The translations under genes were made by a program, and so were the position numbers. Shown here piece by piece: positions 5,809 through 13,518 of a DNA stretch of 18,967 bases. Position 1 is the first letter of the stretch. Each line of letters begins with the position of its first letter. Origin of the DNA: CAVZLD01 sp964522605 (GTDB lineage Bacteria > Planctomycetota > Planctomycetia > Pirellulales > Pirellulaceae); contig CAZFWV010000109.1 in NCBI GenBank assembly GCA_964522605.1, positions 1 through 18,967 on the forward strand, in the 5' to 3' direction. The notes under the pieces are model-generated. The model was not told where the DNA came from and ran no database searches. It was given only the letters and a program-made list of their open reading frames with translations.

Positions 5809-8729
5809 GACTGCGCTGCGCCGACGAGCCGCAACACACGGCAGTCGCCTGGTTCATCCCGGGCGGGCAAGTGGCCGATTGGTGCGAGGAACTCCTGAGC
5901 TGGGGACCTTCCAGTGACAAGTTGCAGCTACTGGTTGTGCCGCACAGCGCAAGCGACCGATCGCCGCGCGGTCTGCTCGCGATCGGAACCAGGCCCGAAT
6001 CGCTGCGCGTTTCGCTTCGCTGCCGTCCGTACGGTCGGATCGGCCAGCGATTCTATTTGCCGGTGGAAGCCAAGCTTGAGCCGGCGATCAGCGAAGCAGA
6101 ATTGGACGATCTGCTGCCTGCCACGAACCGCATCTTTGTGTTTCACCCGGCAGCGGGTCTCGTCGGTTATGAACCGGACGAATGTCTGCGACTCAATCAG
6201 CTGCTGACGGTACCTGCCCGCCAGTTTACGGACTGGGACCAGGCACAGCCGGGAACGCACGTCAACGAACGTCTAACTTCGATCCGCCCGAGCGAGTTGC
6301 CTTCGGTCGAGCAGATTTTGCAGGCAGGTGGCGACGGCATCGGCGAGAAGGCCGAAGAACTATTCGGACCGGACAAGAGGAATGTGGATTCGGGCCGTGA
6401 AGCGGGCGACTCCAAGAAGACGACGAAAGCCGGTGCGAATCCGGATACCGCCGATGAGAAGAATGGAAACACAACGGCGAAGGAAGCCGGCACAAAAGCC
6501 GACGCGCAGGCGGCCGGCGCGAAGTCCAGCGATCCATCGACTTCATCTGGAGGAGGTTGGTTCCGCAAGATTCTGAAATCCGTTGCTGGTTACCTGCAAA
6601 CCAGAGAGCCGCAGGAATCAAGTTCGCACGAGTCGCCTAGTGGGGCGAAGCGATCGCTGGGGGGCTGCACGAATCTGACGAACGCGATCGAGCGCTTACT
6701 GCGAATGCTCGCTTCCAACCCCGACGAAGGCCTGAAACATGCTCCGCCATTGGGAGAAGGCAGCTCCAAACATTCAACTTCGCCTGCGAGCAGCCAGCTG
6801 CCCTCGAGAGATATCCATTTCGACGTGCACAACCTGGACGCAGAGGGACCGGGTGGGGCAGGCTACGTTGCGTTCGAACTATACCTGCAACTCCGGCAGG
6901 AATACCACCGGCTGGCGATGCGCGAAGTGCAATTGGGTCGTCACCGACGCGCGGCCTACATCTTCGCAACGTTGTTGAACGATCTTCCCTCTGCCGCACG
7001 CGTGCTGGAGCAAGGCCAGTACTTTCGTGAGGCGGCTGCGTTACATCAGCGCATGGGGCAACGGGAAGCGGCCGCCTTGTGTCTCGAGAAGGGGGGCCTA
7101 TGGTCCGAGGCCCTCCCGATTTGGGAATCGCTGCAAGACTACCTGCATGTCGCGGCCATTCATGAGCGTTTAGGTCATCCGGAGGAAGCAGCTCAGGCCT
7201 ATCGCAAGGTGATTGATCAGCGTCGCAGCACGGGCGACTACGTGGGAGCCGCCCAGCTGCTCGTCGACAAACTAGATGAGCCTCAGGAAGCATTGGCGCT
7301 ATATCAGCAGGGCTGGCAACAGGGTAGTCAATCGATTGGGATTGACGCCAGCGAGCAGGCGGTCGATTGCCTACGGCACTTCTTCCGCCTGTGCGACCAG
7401 TTGCAGAACCATGAGCGATCAGCACAACAACTCGATCAACTGCAGGCGGAGTTTCGCGATCGACCGCTCGCAGTGACGGTGGCCGAAATTTCATCCCAGG
7501 TGGCCAACCTGTACTCTGCGGTGGAAGTTCGACAGCAGGCAGCAGAGCTAACGCAGTTGCTGGCTTCCGTGACGCTGTCCCTGCCCGATGCCGGTTCTGA
7601 GCCCGGAGCGAAGCGAGTCCTGCAGGCCGTCAAGCAGTTGGTACCGCAGGACCGATTACTCGGGCGTGACTGCGATCGCTTCCTGGCCGATGAAGAGCGC
7701 AAAGCTCATGCTCCACCAGCTTCTCCATCGATTCGTAGCTCTCGTCGTGTTCGTTTACTGAAGGTCTACCAGTTATCGCGGAGAACGACGTGGATCGGAG
7801 CGTTCGCCGATGGCGACATATTCTGCGCACTCGGACTTCTACCGGACCCGAAAGGCTACCGCGTGTCCATCGGCCGCTGCCGTTGGCATACGGAGCAGAC
7901 GGAGGTCCAGTGGTTGAAGGGGTGGTGCGTACCATCGGCAACGGTGCCCGTAGTATCTGCCTTTGTCTCTGGACCAGAGACCGAACTCTGGCTGCACCTC
8001 GTGGGTCACGAACCGGGCGCGAGAACATCGCTGATCACTCCGGCGGGTTTGTACCCGCTGACCGTATTGACCCCGCTGTGGCTGCCCGCTCGCACGGTCG
8101 CAATGACCCACGATCGAAAGGGGATTACTTGGTGTGTCGAGGAGCGACTCGATCGATTTGTCGTCACCGGTTACTTGAACGGTGCGTTGATCGAGTCGAT
8201 CCCACTCAAGCACCTGTCGCGTCACGACGTTCCGCCCGCGATCCACGTACGCGGTGCAACGATATATGTCGGATCGGGTAATCTGGTGGAGGTCTGCCAG
8301 ACGAGTGGACGGAGGTCCACCGTTCGCATCCCAGCGACTGTAAAAAGTCTCGGTTCCTGGCCCACCGCGCGCGAGCGAATGTTCGCAGTGACCGAGCTTG
8401 GTGGTGTGTTGTTCGACCGAAGCAGTCGGCGCAGCGGACTCTGGAACGAGGGGCCCCTGGCCGTCGCTCCACACCGCAGTGTATTTACTCGAGATCTGGC
8501 CGAGCCGGTGATCAGCTCAATCTGGTCTCAGTGGGTTGTGGTTGCTGCCGAAAACGGCCTGCTTGTTTTTCGTACGCAAGACGATCATCTCGTACCGTAT
8601 GGCGAACTCAGTGACACGATCGACAGGCCGGTCGCCGTAATCGAAACCAGTCATCGCAACCAGTTTGGCGTGCTCACTGTCCGCGGGAAGCTGCAATTGT
8701 ACGAGATACAGACGCGAGCAATCGCCTGA
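5790..8729 (+). CDS. Solenoid and beta-propeller protein of the MoxR ternary system (bpX6-like N-terminus)
   Basis: 979 residues, last gene of the operon. ATG 5790 lies 19 nt inside the previous gene; a longer in-frame extension to 5688 would overlap that gene by over 100 nt and is less likely. Architecture read by eye: an N-terminal domain (1-190) with strand-turn patterns such as TAVAWFIPGGQVADW and LRVSLRCRPYGRIGQRFYLP, perhaps the bpX6 domain; a polar Lys/Ala/Ser/Thr linker (197-255); an alpha-solenoid of TPR-like helix pairs (360-600), best seen at REAAALCLEKGGLWSEALP and HPEEAAQAYRKVI; and a C-terminal predicted propeller (650-979) with repeated short strands, ending in VLTVRGKLQLYEI. 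There is no signal peptide or membrane span. The design suggests a cytoplasmic scaffold that binds partners with both solenoid and propeller, possibly presenting a client to the MoxR-vWA pair. No enzymatic motif is visible. Domain boundaries are approximate and the bpX number is from memory. Confidence 0.82.
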   Translation: MPTWTLRLRCADEPQHTAVAWFIPGGQVADWCEELLSWGPSSDKLQLLVVPHSASDRSPRGLLAIGTRPESLRVSLRCRPYGRIGQRFYLPVEAKLEPAISEAELDDLLPATNRIFVFHPAAGLVGYEPDECLRLNQLLTVPARQFTDWDQAQPGTHVNERLTSIRPSELPSVEQILQAGGDGIGEKAEELFGPDKRNVDSGREAGDSKKTTKAGANPDTADEKNGNTTAKEAGTKADAQAAGAKSSDPSTSSGGGWFRKILKSVAGYLQTREPQESSSHESPSGAKRSLGGCTNLTNAIERLLRMLASNPDEGLKHAPPLGEGSSKHSTSPASSQLPSRDIHFDVHNLDAEGPGGAGYVAFELYLQLRQEYHRLAMREVQLGRHRRAAYIFATLLNDLPSAARVLEQGQYFREAAALHQRMGQREAAALCLEKGGLWSEALPIWESLQDYLHVAAIHERLGHPEEAAQAYRKVIDQRRSTGDYVGAAQLLVDKLDEPQEALALYQQGWQQGSQSIGIDASEQAVDCLRHFFRLCDQLQNHERSAQQLDQLQAEFRDRPLAVTVAEISSQVANLYSAVEVRQQAAELTQLLASVTLSLPDAGSEPGAKRVLQAVKQLVPQDRLLGRDCDRFLADEERKAHAPPASPSIRSSRRVRLLKVYQLSRRTTWIGAFADGDIFCALGLLPDPKGYRVSIGRCRWHTEQTEVQWLKGWCVPSATVPVVSAFVSGPETELWLHLVGHEPGARTSLITPAGLYPLTVLTPLWLPARTVAMTHDRKGITWCVEERLDRFVVTGYLNGALIESIPLKHLSRHDVPPAIHVRGATIYVGSGNLVEVCQTSGRRSTVRIPATVKSLGSWPTARERMFAVTELGGVLFDRSSRRSGLWNEGPLAVAPHRSVFTRDLAEPVISSIWSQWVVVAAENGLLVFRTQDDHLVPYGELSDTIDRPVAVIETSHRNQFGVLTVRGKLQLYEIQTRAIA

Positions 8730-8909
8730 AAGCGATTGGCATGGTGAATATGAGTTGCTCCCCGATTCCGTTACGGATCAGGCATTTGCAGCAGTGCGTG
8801 CGCTCCAAAACTCACGCGGAAAGCAATGCGCGGAATCACCATAACACGACTCATATCAACGCGTTCCCACTTCCTGGAGCCCTCCGAAGATTCGCTGGGT
8901 CAGCACAGT

Positions 8910-11900
8910 CTAGTCGGTCGAGATTCGAGCGAGGAAGATCTCCGAGGCGCCGACTGGATTCTCGCCGTAGCCAGCGATGTGCGTGCCGTCGGCCGAGATG
9001 GCGAGGGCCGAGTGCAGGTGCCATCCGCGGATGTCGGCGCCTTGCTGTCTGAGCAGTTCTTCGAGGCGCCGCATGCCGCTGTGGCGTTCCCAGACAAAGG
9101 CGGTCTCGCCCGATTCCGTCCAACTGCTGCCCACGACCCAGCGGCCATCGGCCGAAACGCCATGGGCGATACTCTGCACTCCGCCACCGAACAGCTCACC
9201 CAGTGTCTCGGTCAAACCGGCCTCCCAGCGAAATGCCAATCCTACGCCATCCGAGGGCGTCGTGCCCGCAGGCCAACGATGGCCCACGACGACGGAACCA
9301 TCCGCCGAGCAGGCGGTCGCTCGCCAGTTGTACGCTTCCGCGCCGAAACCGGGCAGCAGGTCCGCCGTTCCGTCGCGCCAGTGGACGACACGCAGGTCAA
9401 CAGTCGCCTGGGACAAAGCAGGTCCGTTGCGCGACCAGGCGGTTCCGATCAACAGCTCACCGTCCTCGGACAAGGCCGTCACGGATACGTTCTTTCGACT
9501 GCCGACTGAAGGTAACTCGTGGAATCGGCGTCCGTCCATCACGAACGCACATCGCTGCTGGCTGTCGACTTTGAATCCATAGCCAACAGCCCGCGAACCG
9601 GATTGTCCCAGGACAAGGATCTGTCGCCAATCTACTGGCAGCGGCTCGATGACCGGTGGGTCCTCGACATCGTTCCAGCGCCCCAGCAGCGTCGCACCGT
9701 CTTGTCGGACAAAACGACCAGACACCACCTGACACGTCGAGTCGGCGGAGATCACGCTGGCTCGCCGATACTCGTTCGGCACGGGCAGCGGTTGCATGCC
9801 TTCCATGGGCGTCCAGCGAAATGGGACGCAGTCGTCGCCATGCGCATAATTGCCCACCAGCACTCGACCATCCGCCGAAATGGCCATCGACTGAAAGCCT
9901 TTCGTCGCGGGTGGCGACCCCAGCCCGCGCAGCTCGGCGCTCGAGATGGGAGTCCCTGCCGGTTCGGCTTGGCTCAGCGTCGCCGGGACGCCAAAGGCAA
10001 GAATCCGCCGGTCCTGCAGTTGTACGACTAATTGCCCGTCATCGTCGGCAAAGTCCACTTTTCGCAGCGGTGCTCCCACGGAGATGCTCAGCAGCGGTTG
10101 TGTGGTCTCGGCGTGCCACAACCGTGCAAGACCGTCATCGCTGCAGGTCGCGATCGTCCGACCGTCTCGTGAAAAGCAAACACTTCGCACGCGTTGGCGA
10201 TGGGCTTCGACGGATTGGAGCAACCGGCCGGATTCGACATCCCAGATTTTCAATCGACGGTCATGGCTGACGGTGGCCACCGTCTGTCCCTCGGGGTGGA
10301 ACGCCAAGCTGGACAACGTCGAGTCGTGCCCGGTGAATCGCCGCAACAGCTTGCGCGTTGCCAAATCGTAAAGCAGAAGGTCGTCCATCGCTCCCGCGGC
10401 CAGGTAACGGCTGTTTGGCGAGAAGCGGACGCATTCGCTTTGCGGTGCCGATAGTCGCCATCGCTGTTCCGCATTCTGCACTTGGAATAAATCGATCTTC
10501 TGGTCCTGGTCCCACCAGGATACTGCGACCCATTGGCCATCGGGTGAGATGGCGATCGCGTTGGGGTCCTGATTAATCACCCAACTTGCGAGCTTGGTAT
10601 TACTCGCCGTCTCATACACGGCGACCGTGCCGACGGCGGAGACGGCGATGCGAGAGCCATCCGCGGATGCAGCGAGGTTTTCCCAGAGGGCCTTTGAGGG
10701 AGCGATTGCGGAGACCCAGCGTCGGCGGACCAGGTCGAACCGATGGATTTCGTGTTGGCAAACGAGTAGCGTGCCTTGATCGTCGGCAACAAAATCCTCG
10801 CCCTGACAGTCGGCATGCCAAGCCGCTCGCAAGAGTGGCGGCCAGCTTGCGATCTGTCCGCCACGACTACCGGACACGATGTTGTCGGCGCGAGTCGAAG
10901 CCGAGATCGTGAATATGCGCCCGCGGTGAGCGTGCCAGTGCGATGCCTCCTGGGCGACCAGACGAACCGGACCGCGCTGCTGGGTTGCGACGGACCAGAC
11001 GCGAATGGCACCGCCCCGATCTGCGGTGGCGATCTGGTGTCCGTGGTCCAGGAACGTGATGCATTCGATGCCATCCAGTTGCCGAGCGGTTGCAATCTCG
11101 CTCGACGCGCGCTGGATCACGATCAGATTGCCTTCGATATCTCCGGCAGCGATCAGCACGCCATCAACCGACATCGCAACTGTGACGATCCTGCCTCCGG
11201 CTGTCTCGAGTCCCCAACGGTGGAGTCGTTCGCCACTGTCCGTGTTCCAGAGACCAATCGTGCGGTCGCTGCTGGCGGACGCCAGCGTGGAACCATCTGC
11301 AGACCACGCGATTGCTTCGACCTCTCGTTCATGTCCAAGAAAATCCTTCCGTGGTTGGCCCGTCGTCGCTTGCCAGGTTCGAATCCGCCGATCGTCTCCA
11401 CAGCTGGCAATCGTCCGACCATCGGGCGAAAATTGCACGGCTTTCACCTGACCGTCGTGAGCCTTCCACAAGAGGTCGGGTTGATTCAGGATCACCGTCG
11501 TGGAATCGGGCGCACCGGTGGTCGGCGAATCCCTCGGTTCCGCAGCGTCGTCTTGGTAGGAAACGTGCCACAAACGGACGTAACCGTCCTCCGATGCGCA
11601 GGCAATCTGCTCACCGTTTGGGTGCCATGTGACACCATTCGCCGTCGAAGACGAGACGAACGTACAAAGCAGGCGACCGGTAGCGGCAGCGTAGATCCGG
11701 ATCCGACCATCGCCTGCTGCAACCACGATCCGATCCCCTTGAGGCGAGTGGCTCACGCAGTGCACAGAACTGGCGAGATCGTGTTTCCAACGGGGACGGA
11801 TATCCACCAGCCGGTGCAGGTAGGACCATTCGAAGCCGCGCAGGTCGTGGTCACCCTCGCGCGGCACGTGACGCTGCAGCAGCGCAACAACACGGGGAAT

Positions 11901-13391
11901 GTCGCCGATCTGGTAGGCGTCCGACGCCAGCTTCATATCGGCCTGGTAAAGTGCCAGCTGAGCGCGGCCCGTTGCACGTTCGGCTTCGGTGCGGGCAAGC
12001 TTGGCGGCCGCCAAGGCCGCGGTGGAGTCTGCAAGACGCTGATCGGCCAACCGCAGTGCGCGATTCGTCTGCCAGGCATACCAGAAGCTCGCTGCGGTAC
12101 CAAGGAGTAACGCGGCAAGCACCGCAACGGTTGCCGCGAGCACGCCTTTGTGCCGACGCGCGAATTTCGTGAGCTGATAGCCAACCGAAGGTGGACGGGC
12201 CGAGACCGGATCGCCATTCAGATAACACTCGAGATCGTGCGCCAGCGCGGCCGCCGTTTCATAACGCTGCGTGCGATCCTTCTCGAGGGCCTTCATCACG
12301 ATCCAGTCCAGTTCACCGCGCAGCCGGCGTTCGATCTGAGGAGTGGAGACGCCATGAATCTGTTCCAACGTGCTTCGTTGGTCGACGGTCAGCGTGCTCA
12401 GTCGCAAACTCGGGCGAAGCGGCTCCTCGAACCGAATGATCTGCCGCAACTCGTCATATCCGACTCTCCGGATTCTTTCCGGGGCGAACGGCGTCTGGCC
12501 CGTCAGCAGTTCGTACATCAGGACACCCAAGGAGTAAACGTCGCTGCGCGTATCGACGTCCATCGCATTCAAGTCCGCCTGTTCTGGACTCATGTACAGT
12601 GGCGTTCCGATCATCTGGACGAATCGCGTGAACAAGGTCTGATCGGTCAGCGGCTGCTGTGTGGCTTTGGCCACTCCGAAGTCGATGATTTTTGGCACCG
12701 GCTCGGTGTTGTGCATTTCGACCATCACGTTGGAAGGCTTCAGATCACGATGGATGATGCCGTTCTGATGAGTGTGTTGCACGGCCCAGCAGACCTTAGC
12801 CAGTAGTTCGAGTCGCTGTCGCGCATTGAATCGGTGGTGATTGCAGAAATCCGTGATGGTCTGGCCCCGAACCAACTCCATCACAAAGTACGGTCGGTCA
12901 TCGTGCGTGCTGCCCGCATCGAACACCTTGGCGATGTTCGGATGCTCCATCATCGCCAGTGCCTGCCGCTCGGCCTGAAAACGAGCGACGACCTGCCGCG
13001 TATCCATACCGGGTTTGATCACCTTGAGCGCGACTTTGCGGCGAACTGGTTGTTCTTGCTCCGCGAGATAGACGACGCCCATGCCGCCTTCACCGAGCAG
13101 ATCGAGAATCTTGTAGCCCGCGATGTTTGGATACGAGGCGCCATCGATGCGTTCGCCGGAATCCAACACCGCTCCCCGCATCTCTTCCGGTCGCATTGCC
13201 TCCAGCACGCGGTCCAGCGGGTTTGCATCGATTTGGTTTCGTGCTGCGAGCAGACGCTCTACGGTTGCGCGCAATTGCCAATCATCGCCGCACACGTCGT
13301 CCAGATAGACGGCTTGATCCCGAGCGTCCGCATAGCGCATTGCCGCCGCGAAGATCGCTCTCACAGACCGTTCCGAGGGCTCTTGGTTCAT
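8910..13391 (-). CDS. Transmembrane Ser/Thr kinase with WD40 and HAF repeats
   Basis: 1493 residues. A short helical N-terminal segment (1-75) precedes a complete Hanks-type kinase domain (about 93-395): Gly loop GEGGMG (100-105), K123 in ALKVI, E141, HRDLKPSN (214-221, catalytic D216), DFG (237-239) and GTPLYMSPE (262-270). One transmembrane helix follows (about 416-436), then a coiled-coil-like Ala/Arg/Glu stretch (441-490). Residues 535-1135 hold a series of WD40 repeats (for example FSPDGRTIASCGDDRRIRTW, FHPEGQTVATVSHDRRLKIW), predicted outside the cytoplasmic kinase. Residues 1167-1491 carry about seven repeats of the form SADG-x-VVG...AFRW, matching the HAF extracellular repeat pattern. 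Kinase-TM-WD40 fusions are a planctomycete hallmark; the added HAF array is less usual. It should phosphorylate Ser/Thr in response to ligands of the repeat region; target unknown. No clear Shine-Dalgarno precedes ATG 13391; a weak TATATC lies at 13402-13407. It follows the minus-strand surface protein gene by 127 nt. Confidence 0.93.
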   Translation of the reverse strand: MNQEPSERSVRAIFAAAMRYADARDQAVYLDDVCGDDWQLRATVERLLAARNQIDANPLDRVLEAMRPEEMRGAVLDSGERIDGASYPNIAGYKILDLLGEGGMGVVYLAEQEQPVRRKVALKVIKPGMDTRQVVARFQAERQALAMMEHPNIAKVFDAGSTHDDRPYFVMELVRGQTITDFCNHHRFNARQRLELLAKVCWAVQHTHQNGIIHRDLKPSNVMVEMHNTEPVPKIIDFGVAKATQQPLTDQTLFTRFVQMIGTPLYMSPEQADLNAMDVDTRSDVYSLGVLMYELLTGQTPFAPERIRRVGYDELRQIIRFEEPLRPSLRLSTLTVDQRSTLEQIHGVSTPQIERRLRGELDWIVMKALEKDRTQRYETAAALAHDLECYLNGDPVSARPPSVGYQLTKFARRHKGVLAATVAVLAALLLGTAASFWYAWQTNRALRLADQRLADSTAALAAAKLARTEAERATGRAQLALYQADMKLASDAYQIGDIPRVVALLQRHVPREGDHDLRGFEWSYLHRLVDIRPRWKHDLASSVHCVSHSPQGDRIVVAAGDGRIRIYAAATGRLLCTFVSSSTANGVTWHPNGEQIACASEDGYVRLWHVSYQDDAAEPRDSPTTGAPDSTTVILNQPDLLWKAHDGQVKAVQFSPDGRTIASCGDDRRIRTWQATTGQPRKDFLGHEREVEAIAWSADGSTLASASSDRTIGLWNTDSGERLHRWGLETAGGRIVTVAMSVDGVLIAAGDIEGNLIVIQRASSEIATARQLDGIECITFLDHGHQIATADRGGAIRVWSVATQQRGPVRLVAQEASHWHAHRGRIFTISASTRADNIVSGSRGGQIASWPPLLRAAWHADCQGEDFVADDQGTLLVCQHEIHRFDLVRRRWVSAIAPSKALWENLAASADGSRIAVSAVGTVAVYETASNTKLASWVINQDPNAIAISPDGQWVAVSWWDQDQKIDLFQVQNAEQRWRLSAPQSECVRFSPNSRYLAAGAMDDLLLYDLATRKLLRRFTGHDSTLSSLAFHPEGQTVATVSHDRRLKIWDVESGRLLQSVEAHRQRVRSVCFSRDGRTIATCSDDGLARLWHAETTQPLLSISVGAPLRKVDFADDDGQLVVQLQDRRILAFGVPATLSQAEPAGTPISSAELRGLGSPPATKGFQSMAISADGRVLVGNYAHGDDCVPFRWTPMEGMQPLPVPNEYRRASVISADSTCQVVSGRFVRQDGATLLGRWNDVEDPPVIEPLPVDWRQILVLGQSGSRAVGYGFKVDSQQRCAFVMDGRRFHELPSVGSRKNVSVTALSEDGELLIGTAWSRNGPALSQATVDLRVVHWRDGTADLLPGFGAEAYNWRATACSADGSVVVGHRWPAGTTPSDGVGLAFRWEAGLTETLGELFGGGVQSIAHGVSADGRWVVGSSWTESGETAFVWERHSGMRRLEELLRQQGADIRGWHLHSALAISADGTHIAGYGENPVGASEIFLARISTD

Positions 13392-13518
13392 CGGGAGTCA
13401 AGATATACGGCGAACCAGAATCGGGCAAGTTCCCAGTTTTCGTACGCTGTCGACCGAGGGATCCCCAGGCCCTTGCCAGCATCGGAGGGAGCGTCTGACA
13501 TGTTTTCGCTCTCGCCAC

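Noticed and set aside
8730..8909. Possible bidirectional terminator between the convergent operon and kinase genes
   Set aside because: I could not find a stable GC stem followed by a T run on either strand.
10776..12110. Long plus-strand open frame opposite the kinase gene
   Set aside because: It is antisense to intact WD40 coding sequence, its translation has no domain-like pattern, and GC-rich coding DNA commonly produces such shadows.
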